A stretch of DNA of 64,000 nucleotides from Telopea speciosissima (taxonomy: Eukaryota > Streptophyta > Magnoliopsida > Proteales > Proteaceae), in the NCBI RefSeq assembly GCF_018873765.1, contig NC_057923.1, positions 7,142,413 through 7,206,412 on the forward strand. Direction: 5' to 3'. Both the position numbers and the translations under genes were made by a program. Below, one piece after another: positions 33,184-45,142 of the stretch (its first letter is position 1; every line of letters begins with the position of its first letter). The notes beneath the pieces are model-generated. The model searched no databases. It worked only from the letters and a program-made list of their open reading frames with translations, and was not told where the DNA came from.

Positions 33184-33204
33184 TTTTTGGGGGGGGGGGG
33201 GGGT
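33184..33204. repeat. Homopolymer T/G tract
   Basis: A run of T followed by about 15 G. Seen from the - strand, C-run then A-run, it could be the degraded 3' tail of the LINE fragment next to it. Confidence 0.7.
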
Positions 33205-33227
33205 AAGAAAAACAACTAAATCAAAAA

Positions 33228-33575
33228 GGAAGTATAGAGTCCATGCTGTCCAAATGTACCCTATTAAGCCTAGCTTGCACAACTAACTAATGAGTTCTAT
33301 TTTTTTTACAAGGCAAACATGCTGAAATGTCTTTAGAACAGATTTAATATCCAACAAAATAGTAAACACTTCTCATGGCCATGGAGATGAAGATTGGTTA
33401 ATCAATGCTATGAGCTCTGGAGAGTCAATCTAAATGTTGATGCTTCCAATACTTAAAGACCTTGCTTTTTGTAAATTCAGGAGCAGTCCCCGAGATTTTG
33501 CCTCTTGTGCACTCCCTATATAACCATAATCCATACAAGAGTCAATAATAGATATATTGCAATAGATAATAGATT
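33228..33575 (-). pseudogene. L1-type LINE RNase H fragment
   Basis: Read on the - strand it contains EAKSRGLLLNLQKARSLSIG, then IDSPELIALINQSSSPWP and SVLKTFQHVC, the RNase H-like tail of plant L1 ORF2. There are stops within it and no other LINE domain is adjacent, so it is a small relic. Confidence 0.75.
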
Positions 33576-34019
33576 GCCATCACGAACAAGATGGGGATGA
33601 TCAGGGTGTGGAAACTCTAGGATATCTAGCATAGGCAAAGATGCTTCGGGTGGGGATGGAGCTATTTATCATGATGATGGAAGAGGAGGAGGTGCAGATC
33701 TACAATCTATTTATCAATATTTTTTATGATCGTAAATGGGTTCGGTTTGATATGGGAGAAAAAACAGTGATTCGGAGTGAGCCACAAAAAGTAGCATGTT
33801 ATTGCAAAGATTGAAAGAAATTATCTTTAGATAAGAGCAAGTGATACAACAAGTCATAGATGTTTCTATCATGGAGATATTCAATCCTTCGTCCTTACAA
33901 GCCTGTTGCCCAGATCCTTTTGAAGAAAGAACAAGATAAGAAGAGATGTCAATTAGTTTCTTTTTCAACCAAACAAAAAAACAAATTTTTATTTCAACAC
34001 TTGACAATGTATGGTAGAT

Positions 34020-34208
34020 GGATCCAGATCTTCTACCACGCGAGCTACCCGTCCTGTCGTGCTACGCAAACACAAGGCGAAGCACATTGACCGCCTTACC
34101 CCTGCCCGAACGCCTTGCCCAAGCAAAGGTAAGACGATCATTGCACGTGACCCTATGTCTATGCAACACAGGCAGGACAAGGCAGCATGCCGTAGAAGAT
34201 TTGTGTTG
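34020..34208. mobile_element. Mutator-type foldback MITE with exact 9-bp duplication
   Basis: ATGGTAGAT is repeated exactly at 34011-34019 and 34209-34217. The arms GGATCCAGATCTTCTACC.. and the complement of ..GTAGAAGATTTGTG are imperfect. The interior has ACCGCCTTACCCCTGCCCG and AGGTAAGACGATCATTGCACG, placing it in the same family as 24851. Confidence 0.85.
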
Positions 34209-34738
34209 ATGGTAGATACAATACATGCCTCATTTGATTGGCATCTATGGTATGATAGGTTTCTTTTTTAAGCAATCAAATACTAAAATATTTTTTTTTT
34301 CGGTTTCCATTTAACCAAACACAGCTTAAAGGAAAGTGTCCAACGCTAACTCTAACTACATAGACGTGTCATCTCGACTGTCCAGTCTACAAATTAAAAA
34401 ATCCCGAATACCACTCCACCAAGTGCTATCGACTGTACGGCGGGGACACCAAACGAGGGCGTAGGAAATACTTCCGACCGTTATTATTAGTAGTCGGTGT
34501 AACCCTGCAATTTTAGTTTTGGAAAATGGACCGGACCAATCAATGTAAAGAACATTTTCTAAGTTTCACAACCACATCCAACCGCTAGACCAGGTCATCC
34601 TTAGCCCACAGATGCAAGCCACGTGTACTGCACAAAAATTTTAAACTCAGTATTGATGTCAGATGTCATAATCAACATTCTCAAAAAGAGATCCTACCAA
34701 AAAAAAAGACATTCTCAAAAAGAGACAGCGAGCAAAAC

Positions 34739-34950
34739 GCGGAAAAAAATTTGCTACTACAATTGTAGCATGAATGTTCCCGCTACAACTCTAGCAGTTA
34801 AGTAAATGGAATAATTCACTTTTCTTTTGATTATAAATATTCTTTTAAATTTTAATATTTTCTAAAATATCTTTTAAGATTTCATTTCTTTGGCTACCAG
34901 CCTTGTAACTGGAACATTCCTGTTACAACTGTAGCAGCAAAATTTCGTCC
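34739..34950. mobile_element. MITE with about 45-bp inverted ends
   Basis: GCGGAAAAAAATTTGCTACT, then ACAATTGTAGCATGAATGTTCC on the left, matches the complement of GGAACATTCCTGTTACAACTGT, then AGCAGCAAAATTTCGTCCGC on the right. The centre is AT-rich. Target duplication is not clear. Confidence 0.7.
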
Positions 34951-35032
34951 GCAAACAACTATCCGGGGGTGTTTTTGTAAATTAAAATTTCGAATAAAAT
35001 ATGTTTGAAAAATGAGATTAGGCATGACATGG

Positions 35033-35063
35033 GCTGGTGGCTGGTGGCTGGTGGCTGGTGGTG
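35033..35063. repeat. Four tandem copies of GGCTGGT
   Basis: A 7-bp repeat about 30 bp upstream of the proposed first exon of the BPA1-like gene. Confidence 0.85.
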
Positions 35064-35089
35064 GGTTCTTTCCACTCTTGGAAGACTCA

Positions 35090-35175
35090 GAAGGTTTACT
35101 CTCGGTTCGGCCTAAGCTTTGCTCCTCAGGTCCTATCGTCTCTCTGGCTCTGATCAGTCGTCGTCAAACAAAGTG
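35090..35175 (+). other. Probable 5' UTR exon of the BPA1-like gene
   Basis: Pyrimidine-rich sequence ending AAACAAAGTG before a GTAAGG donor at 35176. The acceptor TTATTTCAG at 36605-36613 lies 4 bp before the ATG, so a leader intron of about 1.4 kb is likely. The transcript start is a guess. Confidence 0.5.
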
Positions 35176-36617
35176 GTAAGGGAAACTGTTCTTCTTTTCT
35201 GGTACAGATATTTGAAGAGTTTTATTGGATTCTCGTCTCTCTGTTGTTACTCAAAGACTGATTTAACCTTACCGTTCAGAATCTCCTCCATCATTGGTTT
35301 CTTCAAAATTTTGGTTGTGCAATTTCTGTAATTTAAATAGTTGATCATCGGAATATTCTCTCTGGTCGTATTTAGTTTGGTTTGGTTTTGTTTTGAATAA
35401 AGTTCACAACAGAACACTTGATGGAAATTATTAAAATTTCCATTTTATTCTTCTACTGCTATTTTTCTCTTCCCTTCTCCTGAATTTGGGTTTACAGAAA
35501 CTTGAGATGTCATGGAAGGTGATAAGAAGAAGAGAAGCCTGGTTCGATGTTCATTATTTTGGAGAAACGGTATTTGGTTTCATTGGGGGATGAGTGGAGT
35601 GGGGTGGAAAGGGTTACCTAAGGTGGAGTAAAGCGTACGCTTCTTGTTGTGTCGTTCTGGCGTTGAAATGGATAGTATTTGATGGTTTCGCTACTTTTTT
35701 CTATTCTTTTCTATTGTTATATTCCGCTTTTCTGCTCTTTCTCTTTTCGGTTTAGGCGAGGTGAACCTGAAACGTGAACGTTAAGCTCTGTTAGCTCACC
35801 TAAAAAGGTCCACTTTATTGCAAAAATACCTTAAATAAGGAGTGATCCGTAATCAAGTCCGAAATCCCAATCTTGTGAAGTGGTTTTGAGTCTTTTGACT
35901 ATGGATTCCTTTCAGTGCAATTTACTTCACCTTCTTTTGATTGATGAATTTGTGATGCACCATCCACCCCCATTCCATATTCACTGGACTACCCCTCGAA
36001 GTAATTGAAGTATGTATGTGTGAGAGGAAGAGAGGGAGAGACCAAAATTAACAAAATTACCAAATTTCCCAACACGCCTGTGGCCTGACCTGGACAGGGT
36101 ATATTGAACCACCCACTCTGAAATTTCAGAAAACAATATTGGAAAAGGACATCATGACTGCATGACTAATATGTGAGGGAGGGAGAATTCCTTGCCCCAT
36201 TTTTTGTTTCTTCAAGTATTGGCTTTCATAAGTTCCTTTTTTTTTATTTTCTATTTTGAGATGTGTATCTATATTTGATTTCTCTTACTCTATGCGTTAT
36301 TCTGAAGTGATATTCGATAAAATTTTCAACTTCATCTTCAACACTAAGGGATATCCTCCCTTTTTGGATGCAATTCTTTGTCATTTAATTGAATTTGGAT
36401 TTCAAATTAACCGTTCTACCAAAAAGATTAGCCTTGTATAGCTCTAATCTTTGGAAAATGCTGACCCAAAGTTCTTACCATGTCATTGGACTGACACAAT
36501 GGTTCAGTCTGACCGGACCAACAGGCAACATTGACATGGTTTTTATTTCTCTGCCCTGACTGCACCACCAGGTTCAAAGAACTGAAGTTAAACCTTGCTT
36601 GATATTATTTCAGTATC

Positions 36618-39600
36618 ATGAGTTCGAATGATTGTACAGTACAAGTTACAGGCCTATCTCCTAATGCATCAGAGAAGGATGTTTATGATTTCTTTGCTTT
36701 CTCAGGCACAATAGAACACGTTGAAATCATCAGGTACCTTCTGTCTAGTACTAGCATTTTGTTCAATGTTTTTTTGTCCACTCTGCACCTTAATCTATAA
36801 CTTTGTAGTTGGCTCTGATGAAATTTGATTTCTTCCCCATGTTTCTCTCTGTATATTGTCTATAAACTAGTCTTCTGTTTTTTTAAGAATTAATTGTTTC
36901 TGCAGTACCTGTTGTTTGATTGATGGTGAGAAATTGACTTCCAAACTTCTTGAATTTCATCATTGTAGCCGATCTATTGGTCTTGTACTGAAGAGATTAA
37001 TTTGCGTTCCACCATTTTCAACATCTCCACAATCTTAGATAGAGGACACCCAGTAGTTTCTGAATATCCTATCCCTGGTATTGAGCTTCTTGTTTACATC
37101 TGTTTAAACCAAGCACTGTCATTTGCAGGATCCATGCTGGTTCTGGGAATAGCCATATAATAAGGTGTATCAATTATTTTGAATTTTGCTAAGCTTGATC
37201 CATAACATTAAGTAGTTTTGTGAACTATATGCATATGGACAGACGTACATATATAGAGTAATCCCTGGAGCCCAACAGTTGTTAAATACTTAAATATCTA
37301 ATTTGTGATTAGTTCCATTCACTTTCCATTTGTGTTTCTAGATGCAAACTAGCTAATGGATGAAAATGGCAGAAGTTGCCTCAATTACCTTCTCTTTTGG
37401 GCAACTGTGAGCCTTATGAGTTTTGAATATCTGTTTTCTAGAGTTTGACTAGGTTTCAGCCGGACACTTATGAACATCTCTTAAATAGAATAGATGTTTA
37501 CCTTGTGAAAGGACCTAGTAACCGGGAGTATAAACTAATCTAAGAAACCTTCTAGGACTCTTTCAATTAGTTGGTGATCTTCTCACAATACACTTCGTGA
37601 GATACTTCCTCTGTATATTTATGGAATCATCTATTCATTCATTCTCTTGAGATTCTTTTTGTTTCTGTCTCATAAGTTGCTTTATTGTAATTTTTTTGGG
37701 GAAGTGAGCTATCCAGAGTCATATGTTTTTTTATTTTATTGATGGATTTATTAAGCGTAAATGTATATAACAATTTAACACTAAGGTGAGTTCAGGCACT
37801 GGCTCTGTTTCCATCAAAGCTAGAGTGGTTTAAAATGTTTCCAGTGCCATGTGTTTTCATCCAGTTGATGGTGATAGTAGTGCCCCAGTAACTATGCTGG
37901 CACATTCTCCTTCATGTCTATCATATCTGTGCTAGTCTCTGAAAAGTTGTATTTTTCACCAGTCTGGAAGAGAGGTGTTTTGTAATGTATGCTATGTTGG
38001 AATATTTTTAAAAGTTGCTTACCTGGAAGTGATCTTTGGGTAAATCAGATCTGGAGATTATGCTTGTACGGGCTATGTGACCTTTAAAGAAGCTCGTGCT
38101 CTGGAAATGGCTGTTTTGCTCAGTGTAAGTTTCCATGCAACTTTTGGTGAGGAAAGTAACTAGATGCTGCAAATCCAGTGTGTATTATAAAGGAACCATC
38201 AAGAAATGGAAATGTTAAACTTACAGATTCTCTGAGTGACACTGTTCAATCACATGGCAGACTTTATTTATTTATGGAACTCCCAATGTGTAAGATCCCA
38301 TGTGACATGTTTGGATAGGAAGTAAGTGACCAACTTTGAGGTCGTTTCTGTGAGATTAGCCAAAAACATCAAGAAATGGGTTCCCATGCGTCATGGCAGA
38401 ATAGCTTATACACCAACAATTTATCAGTTTTGGAACCTGTGAGTGTTCTGATATTGAAGCATGCAAGTTCTCAACTTAAGTTGGGGTCATTGCTTGGAGC
38501 AATGTTCAGGCTGCCTGGGAAAATGCCTGGGTTTGAGTCTTGAGAGTGTCCACTTTGCTCAATAAAAAATGCCAAAGGTTAGGACTGTCTCCAAACTCAC
38601 CCCTTTCAGGACCCACCCTCCATAAGTGGACCAGCTCTGGCTAATGGCCCTTTTTTAAGTTCTCAACTTAAGTGCTTCTTTATTTTACAGTCCTATATTT
38701 GTTCTAAGTTGATTTAAGAGTGTAATTGTGTCAGTGATGTACTCTATGAAAAAGTAGAACCATTAAGAATATGTTTCTTTTATAAACTGATCCTTTGGTT
38801 TTCCACATTTGCACCTCTTATCCAACATCGTCCCTTTGCAGTTACAATATCATTCAGGTCAATATAATATGTGTAAGCTATTAGTTCAACATAACATGTC
38901 TTATATGTTCATGTATTCTTAAAAAAAAACTCGTGCATGGTCTTTCCATTTACAAGTAAGACCATATGTATGCTGTAAGATTATTGAAAAATAACAACAA
39001 TACTTTATAGATTGTTCTATTCATATTCGAAATAGCACGATTTGGAAACAAGGACCCAGTTGCTTTTGTATAATTATTTTCTAGAATGCCCCAGCTGGAT
39101 TGAAACAATCTTCAGTTCCTTGTTTGCCCACAGTTCCCTCCCCCCTAATCTGCCGTCGATGTTTTATGTGATATGGTTGCATTAATATCTTTTTTCACAT
39201 TAATGTATCAGGGAGCTACAATTGGAGATCAACGTGTATGTATAACTCGCTGGGGACAGGATGTGGATGAATATGATTTTTGGAATAGACCCTCCTCCTG
39301 GAGGCTTGACGATGAAAATGGTTCAAGGGTAAGCATTTCTTTTTATTTCTACTGGTGAACATGACCCGGCGACTTTTTAGTGTACTAAAAGTTTTAGTCT
39401 TGGTATAAGCTTTTAGTTTTTCCTATTTGACATACTGGAGAGACAAAAATGAATGTCCTTTCTTACGAATTTAATCCTGGTCATGTTCAACCTTCCTGTT
39501 TATCCTTGTACACATCCATTAGCCCCATATCACTGCTCTCTTGGGCCTTTTTGGTCTTTGTTGTATGCATCCAAACAAGTGCCAGCCACTTTATCTCATC

Positions 39601-41195
39601 TTATCACCTATTGATGCTGACCCCTCTTTTCACTGCTCAATTCATCTCTGATCATATCAGTCCTTGTCTTGCTACTCATCTATCTCAAGTCTCAACAGAC
39701 TCATCTTATCCTCACTGCTTCTTCTTCCTCCTTTCTTTGGTGCTCAGGTTTCATACTGCATTTCTGATCTTATACCTGTCTCATGAAATGTGATCTTTAG
39801 TTTCAATAAAATGCACTCTATAAACTCCACTCCACTGCATTAACCCAGTTCAATTTTGTTTGCTATATCCTCTTGTCAACTTGCTTATTTATGAGAAACA
39901 AAGAGAGAGAGATCCCTTTTTATATACTTATCTGTCTATATCCTCTTGTCAAAGATCCCTGTTTTTATACTTTCTGTGAACTAGTTATTATGAAGCATCC
40001 TCAATCCAGGACCCTGTTCACAAACCAAAATTCAATGATCCATCATATTCAAATGACTATGTTCCTATAAGTTGGTGGATGGGGGTGTCAATTTGGGCCC
40101 AGAACCAACAGGACCAATGGAAACCATCGTATTAAAGCTGAAACTGGACCAGTTTTGGTTTGGATATGTAGTTTTCTGATTAATCAGTCAGTCTCAATCC
40201 AATCCTATTAACCCGATTGACTGACTGTATTAGGACCGAATATACAAATATGCCCGAAACCCAACCAGTTGAAACCGATTAAGCACAAATAATTAAGGAG
40301 CAATTAACATATCCTAATACCCTTCACTAAATTATAGACAAAAACAAAATTGGATTAACCAACCGATTAAGACCGACTAGCCAAAACCAATTCAAGATCA
40401 GTAAAAGGTGCTGGGTCGATTAAGCCTGACTGAAATTGACCAGACTGACAGATTTGACACCCCCTATTGGTAGAGTTCATCCTAGGGTTGATAAGTGTTC
40501 ACAGATTAATTCTTTGCTTGATTGAGCACTTCGACACTTCTCTAATGGCTCTTTTCCTTTTTCACCCTTGTGATGATGGTACTTAACAGGCTATCTTATA
40601 TTCCCGACAGCCTCACCTTTGACTGCAATCAACAGATTTTGAAATTATGTTTCAGAAATTTATGAATAATAAAATATAATTATTGAAAGGCCATTATTTT
40701 AAGTCACGCTTGAGGAACTCATAGCTCAAACTTGAAATTCATCTCATTTTCCTATCATCTTGACAGGACACCCATGGAGATCATTTTGTTTCTACTCCAG
40801 GAGAAGCGCTGACAATGGCTCAGGAAGTAGTCAAGACTATGCTATCTAAAGGTTATGTTCTGGGGAAAGATGCATTTAGCAAAGCCAAAGCTCTTGATGA
40901 ATCTCATCAAGTCTCAGCTACTGCAGCGGTTAAGGTTTCCGAACTCAGCAAAAGACTTGGACTCACTGATAAGATTTGTGCAGGAGTGGAGGCTGTTAAA
41001 TTGGTGGATGAGAGGTACAATGTATCAGGGACAACCAAAACAGCTGTTTCTGCTACAGGAAGAACAGCAGCAGCTGCTGCGACCACCGTGATCAACAGTA
41101 GTTACTTCTCTAAAGGAGCCCTTTGGGTGTCAGGTGCTCTCTCTCAGGCAGCCAAAGCTGCAGCTGATTTGGCCAGTCATGGTAGTAAAAAATGA
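36618..41195 (+). CDS. BPA1-like (binding partner of ACD11) RRM protein, 4 coding exons
   Basis: Coding exons 36618-36733, 38049-38124, 39212-39328 and 40767-41195 join in frame through GT-AG introns to 245 residues. The N-terminus is an RRM: CTVQVTGLSPNASEKDVYDF (RNP2 side), DYACTGYVTF at about 42-51 (an RNP1 without its usual aromatic and basic residues) and VCITRWG. The C-terminal half has an EEVVKTMLSKG-like block (here AQEVVKTMLSKGYVLGKDAF), GLTDKI.AGVEAVK..DERY and an alanine-rich tail ending SKGALWVSGALSQAAKAAAD. This matches the plant BPA1/BPL family, small proteins that bind the sphingolipid-transfer protein ACD11 and restrain cell death and immunity. The weak RNP1 suggests that RNA binding may be poor. 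Intron 2 holds a SINE and intron 3 an hAT MITE; both leave the splice sites intact. Confidence 0.92.
38481..38656 (+). mobile_element. SINE in intron 2 of the BPA1-like gene
   Basis: A 176-bp element ending in a T-run. AAGTTCTCAACTTAAG (16 bp) is repeated exactly at 38465-38480 and 38657-38672. A box-B-like GGGTTTGAGTC is near 38530. The family differs from the SINE at 7683; the T-tail recalls Au-type SINEs. Confidence 0.85.
40080..40466. mobile_element. hAT-type MITE in intron 3 of the BPA1-like gene
   Basis: Ends TGGGGGTGTCAA and TTGACACCCCCTA are inverted repeats. The flanks TTGGTGGA (40072-40079) and TTGGTAGA (40467-40474) match at 7 of 8 bases. The interior has CCAACCG/CCGATTAA motifs and no coding capacity. 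Confidence 0.8.
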
Positions 41196-41690
41196 AATCT
41201 TAAAGAGTTAATCCAGATACAGCCTCGACATTGTATATCATTATGTATAAGTAATTGCAGTTATATGGTATTTGTAAAGTGTAACTATGTTGCATCCATG
41301 GATATCGAGATGAGCTTAGTACCCTCTTATGTGAGGTTATGGTTAAATTTTGCTTTTCACGTTTAGAGTATTCTTCTGCCCACATTGAATTGGAAAGAAA
41401 GGAGGTGTGGTTCTATAATTCCTGGTTGCCTCTTTGCAAATCAACAAGAAAAGAATAAGATCCTTTCACTTAAATTTAAAAAATCTCCTTTAAAGAGGGG
41501 GAAGGTTTTACCGTCCCCTTTTTGAAATTTAAGTTCATGTTAAGAGCAAGAACACCTCATCTCACATGCTATTACTTCGCTAAGCTTGTTTTCCTGTAAC
41601 ATGTACATTCATTTTCCCTCTGTTTTGTGTGGGGGTAATATATGATAATATTGTAAATGAGTGTTAAATTGATATTAAAAAAAAGGAAAA
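41196..41690 (+). other. 3' UTR and flank of the BPA1-like gene
   Basis: AT-rich, non-coding. Possible poly(A) region near 41640-41690; no precise signal assigned. Confidence 0.4.
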
Positions 41691-41705
41691 TATAAGAGAG
41701 GGAGA

Positions 41706-41810
41706 GGTTTGGAAACAGTCTCTGCAAAAGTAGGGGTAAGACTACGTACATTATGATCCTCTCCAGACCTTGTAGTGGCGAGTGCTTCGTGCATTGGGTG
41801 CGTCATTTTT
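41706..41810 (+). mobile_element. Au SINE, 5'-truncated
   Basis: GGAAACAGTCTCTGCAAAAG, then GGGGTAAGACTACGTACATT, CCAGACCTTGTAGTGGCGAG and GCATTGGGTGCGTC, followed by a T-run, is the conserved 3' two thirds of plant Au SINEs. TATAAGAGAGGGAGA is repeated exactly at 41691-41705 and 41811-41825. Confidence 0.88.
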
Positions 41811-41825
41811 TTTATAAGAGAGGGA

Positions 41826-42520
41826 GAAGGTTTTCCACGCTGCCAGTATGGGGTAGAATTTGTATGTCGCATCAATAGGTGTCTTGAAAAAGGTATAATC
41901 CCACATAGGACCACATATTAAAATATGAGAGAAAAAATAATAAAATAACTCATGTGAGAGGAAAATTGCATTTTCGGTGATAAAGTGTTTCCCTATAAAA
42001 TATTACATTGTTAGTGTTGTAAAATTTCATAAGAGGACACAGTCTCCTTCCACATGGCAAGCTACAATGGATGCGGGTGGATCCATGTCATAGGGGAAGC
42101 AACAACACTCTCTCAATAGTGTCATTTCAGCCCAATACAAGACAAACACGGTTCAAAACTATGCATATGCTATAATGTGTGATGAAGACATGTTTATCTT
42201 CACTCGTTGTGGGGAGAGAACATCTCAAGCCACAACATCTAATTTTTTTGATTGGATTGGATTGGATTAGAGAGAGGGTGTTTTCGATTTCGGGAGTAAA
42301 TGACGAAACTCGCTTACTCAAGAGTCCAATCATAAGGACACATCATAATGGCTAGATGATGAAAAACATTCTACATGTGATAATGTATGGGAATTGGATT
42401 TTAATATGTCTATAAATGGAACTTATTCCTTCACATCCTTCAGTATGTGGCAGTCCATTGGAGGCTGGATTTGGTGGACATGTTTATACATTGTTAAAAT
42501 TTTAGAATATTTTTTATTTC
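41826..42520. other. Intergenic, no gene seen
   Basis: No coding similarity on either strand. Confidence 0.4.
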
Positions 42521-44270
42521 CAACAACAACTCAGTTTTATCCCAGTTAAATGGGGTCGGCTACATGAGCTCTATTCAATGTCATATATTTGATACAAGGC
42601 CCAAGTTGTGCATGTCTTTCCTCACCACTTCTCCTAAGGTCATTTTAGGTCTGCCCCCGACTCTTTTAGTTCATTCAATATAAATCAAATCAATCTTTTA
42701 TACTAGGGCATCCAAAGGTCTCTGTTGAACATGGCCATGGCACCTCCCAAATTAACTTTAATATGATCATTCTTTACTTTTTCCTTCCTAGGTTGTCACT
42801 CATCCATCTCAACATCATCATCTCTATTATACCTAGTTTATCTATATGATGCTTCTCGGCCCAACATTCCGCACCATACATCATAGCTGGTCGTATGATT
42901 ATCATATAAGAATTTTCTTTAAATTTTAAAGGAATACGTCGATCACACAACACTTTGGATGTACCTCTCCATCCTTCATCTATTCTATATTATTTCTCTG
43001 TAGAAGTATCATCATTTCTATTACCTTATTTATTTATGATTATGCCCAAATACCTAAAAAATTACATTGCGGAATCTCTCTCTTGTCAATTGTCACCACC
43101 TCATTTTCCATCCTATTGTAACCAAAGTTACAAACCATAGACTACGTCTTTGTTCTAATTGCATTAAAAGCTTTTGATTTCAATATTGATCTCCATACTC
43201 CAACTTGCGCATTAATCCTTGCATTTGTCTTATCCGCTAAAACAATATCATCAGCCAAAAACATACATCAAAGAACCTCATCTTGAATGTCTCTAGTTAA
43301 ACCATCCATGATAAGCACAAAAAAAAAAGATGTTGAAAGTAGGGCTGCAACAGGGTCGGGTTGGACTAGGTTTTTTAAAACCCAACACAACCCTGAGTCC
43401 CCTTAGCTGGGCCCAGGCCCGCCCTGACCCTGACTCAAGGCCTAAATACCCTGACTCCAAGCCCGCCTTGATTGGCCTTGATTGCAAATTAAAATAACAC
43501 GTGTAGGGAAGATGTTAGAGAGGAGGCTTGAACCCAAGGACTCTTGACAACAGTTGGGTTTTACACAACACAAACTATCAAATGTGCTAATCACTTGTTT
43601 ATATAAATAAGTATTCTATTTTTTAATAAATAAATAATTTTCTTTAGGGTAAAAAATCAGCGTCAAAATTAGGGTCAGGTTGAGCCCAAGATCTCAACCC
43701 TGACCTGACCCGACTCTGACTTAGGGCCAGTAATCTTAGCCCAGGCCCTGTTCGGGCTCAGGCCAGGCCAGGACGGGTTCGGGCCAACAGGGCCAAACTT
43801 GCAGCCCTAGTTTAAAGTTGATCTTTGATGTACCCAATTGTAATTGAGAATTCACTATCTTGACCCCCCCACAGATCTTACACTTGTCACTGCATCAGCA
43901 TACCGATCTTTAATTATGTCAATATATTTACTTGAAACACTTATCATCTCTAGTTCTTATCAAATTAATTTTCTAGGAACTTTGTCATAAGTTTTTTCTA
44001 GATTAATAAAGACCATATGAAGATTCCTCTTAAAATCTCTAAGTTTTTCCACGAGTCTCCTTAGTAAGTAAATAGCTTCTGTTGTGGATCTTCTTGGTAT
44101 AAAACCAAATTGGTTCTTCATAATAGTAGTTTCTTATCTCAGATGGGTTTCAATAACCCTCTTCCACAATTTTATAAAATAACTCATTAATTTTATACCT
44201 CTACAGTTATTGCAACTCTTAATATTACCTCTATTTTTGTAAACCATAACCACGATGCTTCTCCTCCACG
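42521..44270 (-). pseudogene. RTE-type LINE pseudogene, split by an hAT MITE
   Basis: On the - strand, 44270-43980 reads VYKNRGNIKSCNN.RGIKLM, NQFGFIPRRSTTEAIYLLRR and DLEK.YDKVPRK-type blocks of an RTE reverse transcriptase. After the MITE it resumes with LIMDGLTRDIQDEVL, then FLADDIVLADKTNARI (the second catalytic DD motif) and WRSILKSKAFN. The 3' end at 42521 has ACAACAACAACTC, then TTATCCCAGTTAAATGGGG, the known RTE tail. Several stops and frame changes inactivate it. Confidence 0.88.
43340..43809. mobile_element. hAT-type MITE inserted in the RTE LINE
   Basis: Perfect 11-bp terminal inverted repeats TAGGGCTGCAA/TTGCAGCCCTA at 43340-43350 and 43799-43809. The flanks GTTGAAAG (43332-43339) and GTTTAAAG (43810-43817) match at 7 of 8. 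The interior has long GGCCCAGGCCC-type tracts near both ends around an AT-rich centre. A relative lies at 4830-5320. Confidence 0.9.
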
Positions 44271-44491
44271 TGACACTGTTAATGAATATCACTTCTATAA
44301 TTATTGCACCTCTCCCATAATATCACCTTTATTATCTCGATGTGGCAATATAAAGGTACACTTTTTTTGGCTCTTCAAAAGTCAAAGAAATGAATTGAAC
44401 AATAGTTGTTAAAAAAATCTAAATATGGGATAAATGTCTGAACTATTCCGATAGGAAACTTGTAAAATGATCAATCCACTATGTGGAGAGT

Positions 44492-44527
<36 letters not shown>
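44492..44527. repeat. (TA)n microsatellite
   Basis: About 18 TA units followed by a T-run and a G-run. Confidence 0.9.
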
Positions 44528-44531
<4 letters not shown>

Positions 44532-44991
44532 TGGGGGGGGGGGGGAGGGTAAGTTAATCCAATCTTAGAATATTATTATGAAAGTGGTTGGTATGATGTA
44601 ACTGTTCCAAAGTAGTCATCAGTGGCTAATAGCATTGGTTTTTAATATATGAATTTGGTTCTTGATCATAAAAAAAAAAAAAAAAATTTTAGATGAACTT
44701 GTTGGCCGTATATCATGTTCATTTAGGGTTCAAGACGGACAGTTATGGCTTCTCAAGGAACCACTCATGTTTGCTGATATGAAGGCTATTCACTAACAGT
44801 TGTGTTATTGTGTTAGCTTGTATGGACTCAGAAAACGAAATTCTTGTATTGAGCCCAACCTGATCTTGGTTGGGTCATGGGTGAAGAAAATCTAAAGCCC
44901 AAGCCCAATCAGTAAGTTGGAGTTGGAGGGTAGGATCAGTGGAGCCAGGCTATATGTGGTAAAAAAGTGAAATTTAAAAAACAAATTATGT

Positions 44992-45142
44992 AAGGAGTGT
45001 AACCCAGTGCAAGAGTCTCCCGTCAATAAAAGGTCTAGAGAGGGGTCTGGAGTTGTACGCAGCCTTACCCAATTGCTGCTCTCAAATTCAAACCCATAAC
45101 CGTTTGGTCACAACTTCACTATTGCACCAAGCCCCACCCTCG
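44992..45142 (-). mobile_element. Au SINE, near full length
   Basis: Read on the - strand it begins GGTGGGGCTTGGTGCAATAG (box A) and continues with GGGTTTGAATTTGAG (box B), GGGTAAGGCTGCGTACAACT, CCAGACCCCTCTCTAGACC and CACTGGGTTACAC. No clear target duplication. Confidence 0.8.
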
